Source: Lactiplantibacillus daowaiensis
Lineage (GTDB): Bacteria > Bacillota > Bacilli > Lactobacillales > Lactobacillaceae
DNA length: 64,000 nucleotides
NCBI RefSeq assembly: GCF_005405085.1
Contig: NZ_BJDJ01000002.1
Location: 124,001 to 188,000, forward strand
Direction: 5' to 3'
The notes beneath the pieces are model-generated. The model had not been told where the DNA came from. It worked only from the letters and a program-made list of their open reading frames with translations, and made no database searches. Positions within the stretch are counted from its first letter, which is position 1; every line of letters starts with the position of its first letter. The position numbers and the translations under genes are program-made. Shown piece after piece: positions 22,921 to 31,821 of this stretch.

Positions 22921-23829
22921 ATGATGGCTTGGCTTAAAACACTCACAATTCCAGCCAGTCTGGACCAACAAACCGTCCGAACTTGTTTACAAACTTGGTT
23001 AGTCCCCAAGCGGATTCAAGGTCAATTACGACAAGGTCACCGCATTTGGGTCAATGCTTTACCCGCTTCGGTTGCGACGGTGGTGCATACTGGCGACCAA
23101 TTACGCTTGCAGTTTATTCCCTCTGACTTTCGTACACCGACTTCAAATTATTTACCAGATACAACGGGTACGGCTGATATTCTCTATCAAACAGCTGACT
23201 TATTAGTCGTCAACAAGCCAGCTGGTATCAAGGCCCATCCAAATCAACCTGGTGAAGTGGGCTCGATTCTAAACTACTTAGCAGCCGACTTACAAGCCAC
23301 TAATCAGGCCCCTTACATGGTTCATCGACTCGATCAGATGACTTCTGGGGCCATGCTAGTGGCCTTAAATCCCATTGTGGTTCCGATCTTAGACCGCTTG
23401 ATTAGTAGTAAACAGATTCATCGTACCTATTACGCTTGGGTCCGGGGGCATTTTACAACGACCACCGGTCACTTTGATGACCCGATTGGCCACCACCCCA
23501 CTGACAAACGCAAACGCTGGATCAACACCGTTGATGCGCAGACGGCATTAACCGATTATCACGTGTTACGTACGACTGCGCATCATAGTCTCGTCCAATT
23601 AGACTTGTACACTGGCCGGACACATCAACTCAGGGTTCATTTGGCCGCAAACGGCCATCCGATTATTGGTGACCCGCTGTACGATGACCAATTTTCACCG
23701 GCCATTCCGCGACTATTTCTTCACGCTTGGCGCTTACAGTTACAGCTTCCCTTTACCGGCGAAGCAGCCACCGTTGAAGCACCACTACCAGTTAGTTTTA
23801 AAGCCGACGAACAAATTGAGGGTTACTAA
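22921..23829 (+). CDS. RluA/RluD-family pseudouridine synthase
   Basis: This 302-residue enzyme has the catalytic motif HRLDQMTSGAMLVA (Asp nucleophile, about residue 136), preceded by an S4-like N-terminal region (VPKRIQGQLRQGHRIWVNAL) and the family motifs VVNKPAGIKAHP, GRTHQLRVH and GDPLY. It isomerises uridines in rRNA or tRNA. Length suits RluD-like YjbO/YlyB types. AAGGAG supports a start at 22921 or 22924 rather than 22906. The specific target nucleotide is not known. Confidence 0.9.
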   Translation: MMAWLKTLTIPASLDQQTVRTCLQTWLVPKRIQGQLRQGHRIWVNALPASVATVVHTGDQLRLQFIPSDFRTPTSNYLPDTTGTADILYQTADLLVVNKPAGIKAHPNQPGEVGSILNYLAADLQATNQAPYMVHRLDQMTSGAMLVALNPIVVPILDRLISSKQIHRTYYAWVRGHFTTTTGHFDDPIGHHPTDKRKRWINTVDAQTALTDYHVLRTTAHHSLVQLDLYTGRTHQLRVHLAANGHPIIGDPLYDDQFSPAIPRLFLHAWRLQLQLPFTGEAATVEAPLPVSFKADEQIEGY

Positions 23830-23954
23830 CAACACCACATACTTCCCAGACAGTAAAAACTAATGGTGCCTATGATTCGAATAACACGAACAATACAGCC
23901 GCTACCAATTTCTATGGTGGCGGTTCTTTTTATACTGGTTCAAATCCATCTTAG
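23820..23954 (+). pseudogene. C-terminal remnant of an Asn/Thr/Gly-rich surface-type protein
   Basis: In a frame different from the pseudouridine synthase, bases 23820-23951 encode LLTTPHTSQTVKTNGAYDSN, NTNNTAATNFYGGGSFYTGS and NPS before a TAG. The composition is typical of secreted wall proteins, but there is no start codon and a TGA lies immediately upstream. It also carries the terminator-like hairpin at 23895-23932. It is best explained as the end of a lost gene; a chance frame is possible. Confidence 0.35.
23895..23932 (+). terminator. Probable terminator after the pseudouridine synthase
   Basis: ACAGCCGCTACCA pairs with TGGTGGCGGT (one mismatch) around ATTTCTA, and TCTTTTTA follows. 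Confidence 0.65.
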
Positions 23955-24092
23955 CCGGAGGTCAACAGTAATGGAAGTTGCCGTGCAAGTGGTGTTAATG
24001 CCGGTGATTTTTACCGACATTTACACCACTTGCACGGCAACTTTTCAGGTTCGGACCGGTCGCCACGACAACTGGAATTACTGCTGACCGGA
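23955..24092. repeat. Foldback element with nested inverted repeats
   Basis: An inner inverted repeat pairs AGTTGCCGTGCAAGTGGTGT (23976-23995) perfectly with 24023-24042 and extends inward through AATGxCGGT to about 30 bp with two mismatches. An outer pair, CCGGAGGTCAACAGTAATGG against TGGAATTACTGCTGACCGG at 24073-24092, encloses it. The element has no coding capacity recognised and could be a MITE-like insertion or a foldback hairpin. Confidence 0.6.
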
Positions 24093-24150
24093 AGCAGCAT
24101 TTAAAGAACAATTTACCCGTTTGGCTAACATCTCAATCGAACCTAAAGAC

Positions 24151-24177
24151 AAAAAGCGGCGACCATCGCTGGCCGCC
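24151..24177 (-). terminator. Terminator after the phosphoketolase gene
   Basis: On the minus strand CGGCGGCCAGCGATGGTCGCCG is followed by CTTTTT. Confidence 0.7.
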
Positions 24178-24196
24178 GACACTACTTAATTTTTAC

Positions 24197-26563
24197 TTAT
24201 TTAAGACCTGTCCATTGCCAATCATTCACTTCTGGCAAATCAGTCCCAGCATCACGAATATAAGCCGCATGCTTAGCTAACATATCATCCATTTGTTGAA
24301 CAAATGCCGCACCCGTGTTTTCCATTGCTGGTTGCGCCGCAATCGCTGACTTAGCTAAGTCGAACCGATCCATTTGGTTCATGACCCGGACATCAAATGG
24401 CGTCGTAATGTCCCCATTTTCACGGTAACCATGAACGTAAAGATTGTGATTGTGACGATCAAAGAAGATATCACGAACCAAGTCTTCATAACCATGGAAC
24501 GCAAAGACCACTGGCTTGTCCTTAGTAAAGTAATGATCGAATTCACGATCCGTTAACCCCCGAGGGTCTTTTTCAGGACTACGTAACTTCAAGAGATCGA
24601 CAACATTGACAAAGCGAATCTTCATGTCAGGGAAGCTTTGATGTAATAATTCAATCGCAGCTAACGTTTCCAAAGTAGGTTCAGTCCCAGCCGCCGCAAA
24701 GACGATATCTGGTTCGCTACCTTGATCAGTACTTGCCCAATCAACGATTCCTAAGCCGTTATCGACCAATTGCTTGGCTTCTTCAATGTTGAACCATTGT
24801 TGCCGAGGATGCTTAGAAGTGACCACATAGTTGATCTTTTCTTGACTACGTAAGATCACATCACCAACAGCTAACAAGGTGTTGGCATCAGCTGGCAAGT
24901 ATTCGCGAATATATTCAGGCTTCTTTTCAGCTAAATGCGTCAATGCACCAGGATCTTGGTGGGTATAACCATTATGATCTTGTTGGAACACCGTTGATGA
25001 CGCAATGATGTTCAATGATGGGTACTTGGCCCGCCAATCAAGTTCATTAGCTTTACGTAACCACTTGAAGTGTTGCGTTAACATGGAATCCACGACCCGT
25101 AAGAACGCTTCATAACTGGCAAATAACCCATGCCGACCCGTTAAGACGTAACCTTCTAACCAACCTTCAGCTTGATGTTCAGATAATTGGGCATCTAAGA
25201 CTCGCCCAGCTGGCGCTTCGTATTGGTCACTATCGGTATGCACGTCTTCTAGCCATTGCCGATCAGTGGCTTCAAAGATGCCATATAGACGGTTAGACAT
25301 CGTTTCATCAGGACCAAATAACCGGAAGTTCTTAGGATTCTTCTTGATGACATCACGCAAGTAATCTGACCAAACGAGCATATCTTGTTTGACATTTTCG
25401 CCCCGTTCAGTTGTATCAACGGCGTAATCACGGAAGTTTGGTAAATTCAAAGCCTTAGGATCAATCCCACCATTCGTAATCGGGTTAGCGGCCATGCGGC
25501 TTTGCCCTTGTGGGATAATCGCGGCGATTTCAGGCTTTAATTGGCCATCTTCAGTAAAGAGTGCGGCTGGTTGATATGATTCTAACCAGTCTACTAACGC
25601 GTCAGCGTGTTGCATGTCATTTTGGTCAACTGGAATTGGAATTTGATGGGCCCGGAATGAGCCTTCAATCTTATCACCATCCCATGATTTAGGACCGGTC
25701 CAGCCTTTAGGCGCCCGGAAAACGATCATTGGCCAAACTGGCAACGTTGCATCGTTGTTTTCACGCGCATTAGTTTGAATGGCTTGAATCTTTTCAATCG
25801 CTTCATCCACAGCTTTAGCCATTGCAGGATGCATCTTTTCAGGATCATCGCCTTCAACAAAGATTGGTTCCCAATTCATGCCTTCGAAATATTGCGTCAA
25901 CTTTTCATCAGACGTCCGACTTAATAACGTTGGGTTAGAAATCTTAAAACCATTTAAGTTCAAGATGGGTAAAACAGCCCCGTCATTGATTGGATTGATG
26001 AACTTGTTTGATTGCCAAGAAGTCGCTAATGGCCCAGTTTCAGCTTCACCATCTCCAACCACGACCGCCGCAATTTCATCGGGATTATCTAAGATCGCTC
26101 CAGTACCATGTGACAAGGAATAACCTAATTCGCCACCTTCATGGATAGAACCTGGTGTTTCTGGTGCCGCATGTGACGCCACGCCGCCTGGGAAGGAGAA
26201 TTGTTTGAACAGTTTTTGCATCCCAGCTTTATCTTGCGTAATTTCTGGATAAATATCGGTGTAGGTCCCGTCTAAGTATGAGTTAGAGACCATCACTTGG
26301 CCACCATGACCTGGCCCTTCAACATAAAACATCTTCAAGCCATACTTATTGATAGCTCGGTTTAAATGGGCATAAATAAAGTTTTGACCCGCAATCGTGC
26401 CCCAATGGCCGATTGGGTGAACTTTAACATCACTAGCCTTTAATGGCCGTTGTAATAATGGGTTCGCTTTTAAATATAATTGGCCAACGGATAAATAATT
26501 GGCTGCCCGCCAATATTGGTCAACTTTTTGCAAATATGCTGGTGCTGAATAATCTGTTGTCAT
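24197..26563 (-). CDS. xpkA: Xylulose-5-phosphate/fructose-6-phosphate phosphoketolase
   Basis: The ATG at 26563, 9 nt after AAGGAG, gives 788 residues, the usual length for Lactobacillus phosphoketolase. The TPP enzyme signatures are visible: [66 protein letters not shown] and [17 protein letters not shown]. It splits xylulose-5-phosphate with phosphate to acetyl phosphate and glyceraldehyde-3-phosphate, the key step of pentose and heterolactic fermentation. The gene is monocistronic. A TGTAAACG half-site upstream could be part of a catabolite element, but the other half does not match. Confidence 0.97.
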   Translation of the reverse strand: MTTDYSAPAYLQKVDQYWRAANYLSVGQLYLKANPLLQRPLKASDVKVHPIGHWGTIAGQNFIYAHLNRAINKYGLKMFYVEGPGHGGQVMVSNSYLDGTYTDIYPEITQDKAGMQKLFKQFSFPGGVASHAAPETPGSIHEGGELGYSLSHGTGAILDNPDEIAAVVVGDGEAETGPLATSWQSNKFINPINDGAVLPILNLNGFKISNPTLLSRTSDEKLTQYFEGMNWEPIFVEGDDPEKMHPAMAKAVDEAIEKIQAIQTNARENNDATLPVWPMIVFRAPKGWTGPKSWDGDKIEGSFRAHQIPIPVDQNDMQHADALVDWLESYQPAALFTEDGQLKPEIAAIIPQGQSRMAANPITNGGIDPKALNLPNFRDYAVDTTERGENVKQDMLVWSDYLRDVIKKNPKNFRLFGPDETMSNRLYGIFEATDRQWLEDVHTDSDQYEAPAGRVLDAQLSEHQAEGWLEGYVLTGRHGLFASYEAFLRVVDSMLTQHFKWLRKANELDWRAKYPSLNIIASSTVFQQDHNGYTHQDPGALTHLAEKKPEYIREYLPADANTLLAVGDVILRSQEKINYVVTSKHPRQQWFNIEEAKQLVDNGLGIVDWASTDQGSEPDIVFAAAGTEPTLETLAAIELLHQSFPDMKIRFVNVVDLLKLRSPEKDPRGLTDREFDHYFTKDKPVVFAFHGYEDLVRDIFFDRHNHNLYVHGYRENGDITTPFDVRVMNQMDRFDLAKSAIAAQPAMENTGAAFVQQMDDMLAKHAAYIRDAGTDLPEVNDWQWTGLK

Positions 26564-26707
26564 TATGGACACTCCTTAATTTGCAGTGGTTACTTGTCAT
26601 CATTTAATTTCGTTTACAGGTACCATCTTATCAGGTTATTTTTAAAAATCAACCTTTTAGGCAATTGGAACGGTCCAATTAATCGAATTGGCAAAAATAA
26701 GACAAGT

Positions 26708-26740
26708 AAAAACCAGTGCTATCAAAGTGATAGCACCGGT
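26708..26740 (-). terminator. Terminator after the frameshifted secreted-protein gene
   Basis: On the minus strand ACCGGTGCTATCA pairs with TGATAGCACTGGT around CTT, and TTTTT follows. Confidence 0.8.
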
Positions 26741-26796
26741 CGGGGATAACTTAATTATTTTTATTTAAATTGGCAACAATTGGCAATTAAGGTGAT

Positions 26797-27223
26797 TTAC
26801 TTCAAATTAACAAATGATTCGTTGTAAGTCATTGTCCGCTTACCCGTTAGGAAAATATCGGTCTGTAAACTCTTGGCACTGGCCTTTTTCATTAAAACGG
26901 TCACTTTCTTACCACCGATCTGTCGCTTAGCAGTTTTGTCATAAGGATTGGCATTACCCGCAAAGCCAATCCGATACCACCCACCACTGGCCTTTTTAAC
27001 ACTCAAATCCTTACCGGCAATTTTATGATGGAACCCTTTACTACCAGCATCGATACTATGTTTGGTCAGCTTACTATATCGTGGATCACTAACGCTCTTT
27101 AAGCGTTGCGTCCAAGTATGGCGGAACTTCGTTGGTACGGTCGCGGTCGTTGCGGCTTGTGCTGGCATGGTGATCATGCCAGTCCCCCCAAGCATTGTTT
27201 GCACTGAGCATTAATTTACGCAT
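26797..27223 (-). pseudogene. Secreted small protein with frameshift in the signal peptide region
   Basis: Bases 26797-27204 are open (GTG at 27204) and encode an export-like protein (TMPAQAATTATVPTKF, then mature Lys-rich domain, 135 residues). The start with a good ribosome binding site (GGAGG, ATG at 27223) lies in a different frame, MRKLMLSANNAWG, and reaches a stop 44 codons on. Loss of one base, perhaps in the six-G run at 27183-27188 (minus strand), would restore a single product. It may be a pseudogene, a phase-variable gene or a sequence error. Confidence 0.6.
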
Positions 27224-27341
27224 CATTCATCCTCCAAATTTAAGTCTCCCCGATATAACGTTAACTTAACTTTGGTTTACCGGTTCACTTAAAAGAGGCT
27301 AGTGAAATCGATTACATTTTCAATCTAAGGGACTGGCTCCC

Positions 27342-28061
27342 TTAAACTTTGACGAAGGTCGTGTATTTCATGTATTGATAATGCAGCCGCATATTGGATA
27401 CTTCAAATGGGGTACCATCATCTAAGAAGAAGATCCCACTCATCACGCCAACTGGTTCAGTTGGTTTTAAATGCAATAACGCTTGATCATTGTCGTTAGA
27501 CGCATCGGCCGCAATCGATAAGAATGACTTGGTCACTGCTGCATGTTTCGTCGCTTGCACATAGTTAAAAATCGAACCACTAATAACTTCACGATTCAAT
27601 TCTGGCACTAATTTAATCGGAATATAGCCCGTTTCAATCATAAACGGCTGGTCATCTAATAACCGTAAACGTTTAATCTCATATACGAACTCATCAGCTG
27701 CTAAAAATAAGTCCTGTTGCAACTCTTGACTTGCAGGAATCACTTGAAAGTCTAATAATTGAATACTGGGACGGGCACCTTCTGTGTTCAAGCTATCGGT
27801 GATGCCCAAGTTAGTCCCTTCGTATTGAAATGAAGATTGGTTTTTAAGATATAATGGGTTAATGAATGTACCAGAGCCCCGTTTCTTAAAGATCAACCCT
27901 TGATTCGCTAACACGTTTAACGCGCGTTTAATCGAACTACGACTAACCTGGTACTGTTCACTCAAGCTCCGTTCATCGGGCAACTTCTTATCAGCAAACT
28001 CATTGGCCATGATTCGCTTTTTTAAATCCGTCATGACTTGTTGATAAACTAAATCGGCCAT
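27342..28061 (-). CDS. GntR-family regulator, HutC/UTRA type
   Basis: This 239-residue protein has an N-terminal winged helix (DLKKRIMANEFADKKLPDER, then YQVSRSSIKRALNVLANQGL, residues 10-75) and a C-terminal UTRA effector domain (residues 95-235, including RLRLLDDQPFMIETGYIP). UTRA proteins sense small sugar phosphates or similar metabolites and repress sugar or amino-acid operons. AGGAGGG precedes the ATG. The gene is not next to a transport operon, so the ligand cannot be inferred. Confidence 0.88.
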   Translation of the reverse strand: MADLVYQQVMTDLKKRIMANEFADKKLPDERSLSEQYQVSRSSIKRALNVLANQGLIFKKRGSGTFINPLYLKNQSSFQYEGTNLGITDSLNTEGARPSIQLLDFQVIPASQELQQDLFLAADEFVYEIKRLRLLDDQPFMIETGYIPIKLVPELNREVISGSIFNYVQATKHAAVTKSFLSIAADASNDNDQALLHLKPTEPVGVMSGIFFLDDGTPFEVSNMRLHYQYMKYTTFVKV

Positions 28062-28183
28062 GTTGGTCCCTCCTCTGCCTTGCTTTCTTACTTGTAGTAT
28101 AGCAGAGTTTTACAACCAGTGGCGGAATTACGGCGGTCCATTTGATTAATTGGAACGCACTTTTATGATTGTGAGGATTTAAA

Positions 28184-28690
28184 ATGTCAAAGAAGAAGAA
28201 AAACAAAGAGGCACTCGGCAAGACTTTAGTTGAAAAGATTTTGGACAAAGCCAATGTCAGTTATCAACAATACGAATTTCCAACCGAAACTGAAGGCGAT
28301 GTTGAACAACTGCAAGTTGATCACTTAGGTGTTGATGAACATCATATCTACAAGACGCTCGCCTTGATTGGTAACAAAACGGGGCCACTAGTAGGCGTCT
28401 TACCACTAGATGAACATTTGAGTTACAAGAAGCTAGCTAAACTATCCGGTAATAAAAAAGTCGGTATGATTCCGTTAAAAGACTTGGAGCGGACGACTGG
28501 TTACCAACACGGCGCTAACACCCCGGTTGGGATTTGGGAGACCAAGAAATTTCCAATTTTCATCAATGATAGCGCGAAAAAACAAGGTAAAATCTTAGTA
28601 TCGTCCGGCAAGATTGGCCGTTCAATTGAAATTGACGCCGAAGACTTACGCAAACTTGTGCATGGGACTTTCGGCGATCTAGCGGAGTGA
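28184..28690 (+). CDS. ybaK: YbaK-type Cys-tRNA(Pro) deacylase
   Basis: This 168-residue single-domain protein contains the YbaK/EbsC trans-editing fold: HHIYKTLALIGNKTGPLVGV, then LDEHLSYKKLAKLSGNKKVG and GYQHGANTPVG. The YbaK lysine in IYKT matches the conserved catalytic residue. It hydrolyses mischarged Cys-tRNA(Pro) made by prolyl-tRNA synthetase. Length is typical (about 155-170). GTGAGGAT precedes the ATG. It ends 4 nt before the M50-like gene, so they are probably co-transcribed. Confidence 0.9.
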   Translation: MSKKKKNKEALGKTLVEKILDKANVSYQQYEFPTETEGDVEQLQVDHLGVDEHHIYKTLALIGNKTGPLVGVLPLDEHLSYKKLAKLSGNKKVGMIPLKDLERTTGYQHGANTPVGIWETKKFPIFINDSAKKQGKILVSSGKIGRSIEIDAEDLRKLVHGTFGDLAE

Positions 28691-28694
28691 GGCT

Positions 28695-29477
28695 TTGAAA
28701 CAACTGATCATTAACAATGTGCTGGTCTTAGGCAGTTTACTAGGCTTACCAGCCGGGTTTGCGTGGTTACTGACACGCGTTAATCGCCAAACCAAGGGTA
28801 ATCTAGTCAGTCGTTTTGGCCTTAACAGTCAGGTCTATCTCGGCTGTCTGGGAATTATCATTCATGAAACCAGTCATTTGATCATGGCATTAATTTTTCG
28901 CCATGGTATCCAATCCGTGCGGTTGCTAAAGTTGCCCCATCTGAATCGCGCCGATGGGGCCGATGATGATTTGGCGTTAGGATATGTCAATCACACATGG
29001 AATCAACATAGCTTTTATCAAACGATTGGTAACTTATTTATCGGTGTCGCCCCAATTTTTGGCTGTACGGCGAGTTTACTGGGATTAGATTATTGGTTAT
29101 TTCCCGGGTTAGCCCATGCCATCATCAAATTAGCCGCTAACCCGACTGCCCCCGCTTGGCAAGCCAGCTGGCAAGTCTTACAAGCCGGTATCGGTAGCTG
29201 GGGCCAAATGGGGTTATTGTTGATTTTAACGATTCTCATCGTCATCGGTGGTTTTGACTTAAGTCCAGCTGATTATCAAAATAGTGCGCTTGGGCTTTCA
29301 AGTACGCTGATTTTACTACTCGTCTTTACGACGGTGGTGACATTATTAGACCAACACGCCACGGTTATTTTACAAGCCGTCATTACCTTTGGTTTCACGA
29401 TTGCGATTATTTTGAGCTATTCATTGCTCATTTCACTTATCGTGATGCTCATTACACGGGTTTTACGACGAACTTAA
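28695..29477 (+). CDS. Multi-pass membrane protein with HExxH motif, M50-like
   Basis: This 260-residue protein has about six membrane segments and a TTG start at 28695. The second hydrophobic region contains GIIIHETSHLIMALIF, a HExxH zinc motif inside a membrane helix as in site-2-protease-like M50 enzymes. The second family motif is not clear (NLFIGVAPIFGCTAS may be it), so proteolytic activity is only possible. It overlaps closely with YbaK. A strong terminator follows. Function unknown. Confidence 0.6.
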   Translation: MKQLIINNVLVLGSLLGLPAGFAWLLTRVNRQTKGNLVSRFGLNSQVYLGCLGIIIHETSHLIMALIFRHGIQSVRLLKLPHLNRADGADDDLALGYVNHTWNQHSFYQTIGNLFIGVAPIFGCTASLLGLDYWLFPGLAHAIIKLAANPTAPAWQASWQVLQAGIGSWGQMGLLLILTILIVIGGFDLSPADYQNSALGLSSTLILLLVFTTVVTLLDQHATVILQAVITFGFTIAIILSYSLLISLIVMLITRVLRRT

Positions 29478-29538
29478 AAAAGATGTGCTAACAAAGTTAC
29501 ACCAGTCACTGGTGCGGCTTGTCAGCACATCTTTTTTG
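29477..29538. terminator. Long terminator hairpin between convergent genes
   Basis: AAAAAAGATGTGCTAACAA pairs with TTGTCAGCACATCTTTTTT with one mismatch over about 17 bp; both sides carry A or T runs, so it serves both directions. Confidence 0.85.
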
Positions 29539-29539
29539 A

Positions 29540-30205
29540 TTAAGCTCGATCGTCAGCTTCCCATTCAGCCTTGAATTGGGCAACAAAGTCGCGCATCACA
29601 TTCGTCCGTTGATGAGCTAAGCCTTTGGCCGCATCGGTATTCATTAAGCCTTCTAGTTTGAATAACTTCTCATAGAAGTGATTAATGGCCGTGCCGGGTT
29701 CATTACGATATTGTTCTTTTGTCATCTGTTCTCTAGGCGCAATCGTTGGATCATAGATTTTCTCCCCAACATGTCCCGAATAATACAATGCTCTAGCAAT
29801 CCCGATGGCCCCAATCGCATCTAACCGATCCGCATCTTGTACGATTTGACCAGCTAAAGACAACGTCTGGGTGCCATTTAGGGATTTACTAAATGACATA
29901 TGGTCGATAATATCGAAAATTTCTTTTTGGGCACCAGGCATCACGTGCATCGTTGTCAATTGGTTAGCCAATTCTTGGTGGGCCAATAACGGATCCGCCA
30001 TTAATTTATCATCGATGACATCGTGTAGCCAAGCGGCTGCTAACGTTAAGTTCATATCAGCATGTTCCGCTACGGCTAACCGCCGGGCTAATTTAACGAC
30101 CCGCATTAAATGGTCCGTCCCGTGACCACTGTGATCTTGGGCAAGTCGTTTTTTGGCATAAGCTTCAATGGCGGTCAATTGTGTCGCCGTTATCATTTGA
30201 ATCAT
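29540..30205 (-). CDS. HD-domain phosphohydrolase
   Basis: This 221-residue protein has the HD signature: DHSGHGTDHLMRVVKLA with the first metal-binding His, AAWLHDVIDD with the HD pair, and QDADRLDAIGAIG with the last Asp. The order H...HD...D is complete. The group resembles YedJ/YpgQ pyrophosphohydrolase-like HD proteins; substrate unknown but probably a nucleotide. AGGAATAGG lies before the ATG at 30205. It starts 1 nt after the LytTR regulator stop, so the two are coupled. Confidence 0.82.
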   Translation of the reverse strand: MIQMITATQLTAIEAYAKKRLAQDHSGHGTDHLMRVVKLARRLAVAEHADMNLTLAAAWLHDVIDDKLMADPLLAHQELANQLTTMHVMPGAQKEIFDIIDHMSFSKSLNGTQTLSLAGQIVQDADRLDAIGAIGIARALYYSGHVGEKIYDPTIAPREQMTKEQYRNEPGTAINHFYEKLFKLEGLMNTDAAKGLAHQRTNVMRDFVAQFKAEWEADDRA

Positions 30206-30206
30206 C

Positions 30207-30956
30207 CTATTCCTGCGTTTGATAATACGCGCGTAACTTTTTGATCGTCCCCCGACTGAAGGTCAACCGATCGCCATTAGTCATGGTGACAACGCCTTTA
30301 TTGAAATTCACGGTGACGATGCAATCCAAGTTCAGCGCGTAACTCTGAAAATCGTTAAAAAAGTGACACCCAGTCAACTGGGTCTTAATCGTACTTAAAT
30401 TTTTATGTACTAAATAAGCCTGATTTGTCGTCACGATCCGCGAAGTCCGCAACCCATGCACTTTCTCGCAATAAACGATATCTCGGAGTCTTAACTTTAA
30501 TAATAACGCGCCACTCTTTAAAGTTAAAGTTGGTTCTGGGGCCTGTTGTAAAGTTAACAAACGTTTCTTGATTACTTGTAACACCTTACGCACCCGTGGG
30601 ACAAACTTGGCCTTGTCGAACATGTCGACTTTTGAAATGAACCCAGTTGGCGTCGTCATGGCACTCAAAGTCGCCGGCATCATATCATCACGAACGGTTA
30701 CATACACGATGAACCCGTCCGGATCATAATCCCAGATTTTGGAAGCTAATTCTATCCCATTAGTCGTCTGTTTTAAGACAATATCTAAAAAATATAAATT
30801 AGGACCACTGCTGGCTTGTACTGCCTGTAAAACATCATCTGGTTGCCAGACGGATGCCAATTGATAATCGAACTGTAAGTCGTCCAATTGTGCAGTAATG
30901 ACTTCGGTTAACCAGAGACGGTGCTTTTCGAGATCGTCACTGATGAAAACCTTCAT
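30207..30956 (-). CDS. LytTR-type response regulator (AgrA/PlnC-like)
   Basis: This protein (249 residues from the ATG at 30956) has a receiver domain at residues 1-125 with an acidic pair (FISDDLEK), the phospho-Asp in LYFLDIVLKQ and the conserved Lys in FISKVD. A C-terminal LytTR DNA-binding domain (residues 145-249) follows. These regulators normally pair with a HPK10 histidine kinase and control peptide pheromone or bacteriocin genes, but no kinase or peptide gene is adjacent, so it is an orphan. Repeats in the promoter suggest autoregulation. Confidence 0.85.
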   Translation of the reverse strand: MKVFISDDLEKHRLWLTEVITAQLDDLQFDYQLASVWQPDDVLQAVQASSGPNLYFLDIVLKQTTNGIELASKIWDYDPDGFIVYVTVRDDMMPATLSAMTTPTGFISKVDMFDKAKFVPRVRKVLQVIKKRLLTLQQAPEPTLTLKSGALLLKLRLRDIVYCEKVHGLRTSRIVTTNQAYLVHKNLSTIKTQLTGCHFFNDFQSYALNLDCIVTVNFNKGVVTMTNGDRLTFSRGTIKKLRAYYQTQE

Positions 30957-30973
30957 ATCAATCACTCTTTCTC

Positions 30974-31054
30974 TTGTGACACAACCACCCGTTAAGTTGT
31001 TGTGTCACCTGACTATTTTCCTAAATTAATTGTTTACAATTGATTGTGACACCT
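30974..31054 (-). promoter_or_regulatory. Repeated GTGACAC sites upstream of the LytTR regulator
   Basis: GTGACACAAC (30976-30985) and GTTGTGTCAC (30999-31008) form an inverted repeat, and a third GTGACAC lies at 31046-31052. They sit immediately upstream of the regulator start and are candidate operator sites; the first pair can also form a hairpin in the leader. Confidence 0.45.
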
Positions 31055-31088
31055 CATCAATCATACTAGAAGCCACCCCGTCCAGCAA

Positions 31089-31137
31089 CTAAAAAAAGGC
31101 CGGTTATCCCAATTATTTTGCGGATTCCAAGGCCTTT
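31089..31137 (-). terminator. Terminator after the DUF1836 gene
   Basis: On the minus strand AAAGGCCTTGG pairs with CCGGCC around an AT-rich loop, then TTTTTTT follows. Confidence 0.75.
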
Positions 31138-31149
31138 GACATAGATTGT

Positions 31150-31674
31150 TCATTTTTCAATCTGTTTTGGTTTGACGTGTGCTTGATTCAAACGCATCAA
31201 CTCATCAGTACGTAATTTATCAACGATCAATTGGGCAGCAGCTGACGTTAAACTACCACTTAAATCTTGATCTGAAACGGCGACTGGTTCATCAACATGA
31301 TGTAATCGGTCGACTAATTCAGTAATAAAGCCATCATAAGCCCGTTTCGGATAACCCGTTGCGGTGACTTGATCGATACCTTCCCGAATCATATCCAGTG
31401 GATAAATGGGTTTCAACAAGCTAATCACGATAATATCTGCCAATTGCATGATCTGATACTTCTTTTTCACGGGCGACAAAATCACTTTGTGCTTCACATA
31501 ATTATTAATCATCGCGGCCGTCACTGGATCAACGTCCAACGGTTGTAATGTTTCATTGATCAGCAACAACACTTGATCCATATATAAATCAAAGTTTGGT
31601 AATTCCGTCCACTTAGGTAAAATCACTTTACCCATGCGCTTTTTCCAGTCCGCATACGTTGCATTCGTTGCCAT
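31150..31674 (-). CDS. DUF1836-family protein
   Basis: This 174-residue protein starts at 31674, where GGGAG lies 8 nt upstream, rather than at the GTG at 31683. It carries the DUF1836 signature: LPNFDLYMDQVLLLINETL, VTAAMINNYVKHKVI and a later IMQLADIIVISLLKPIYPLD. The fold contains a MerR-like N-terminal helix-turn-helix region, so it may bind DNA or regulate, but family function is unknown. It has its own terminator. Confidence 0.75.
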   Translation of the reverse strand: MATNATYADWKKRMGKVILPKWTELPNFDLYMDQVLLLINETLQPLDVDPVTAAMINNYVKHKVILSPVKKKYQIMQLADIIVISLLKPIYPLDMIREGIDQVTATGYPKRAYDGFITELVDRLHHVDEPVAVSDQDLSGSLTSAAAQLIVDKLRTDELMRLNQAHVKPKQIEK

Positions 31675-31821
31675 CTCAATCACTCCCTATCATTTATCAT
31701 CATTATATATAGTTAAGCTAGTCTTGTAAACTAGCTTAACTTATAAATGGCATTAAAATTAGCGTTTGTGGTATGATTTAAACCGATATTTTAAATTCAA
31801 ACAGAAAAGTGGTTGGCTTCC

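Noticed and set aside
23863..24087. 74-codon plus-strand frame across the foldback element
   Set aside because: It runs through an inverted repeat, lacks a ribosome binding site and looks non-protein.
26580..26640. Catabolite-response-like TGTAAACG upstream of phosphoketolase
   Set aside because: Only one half matches a cre site; the second half is wrong.
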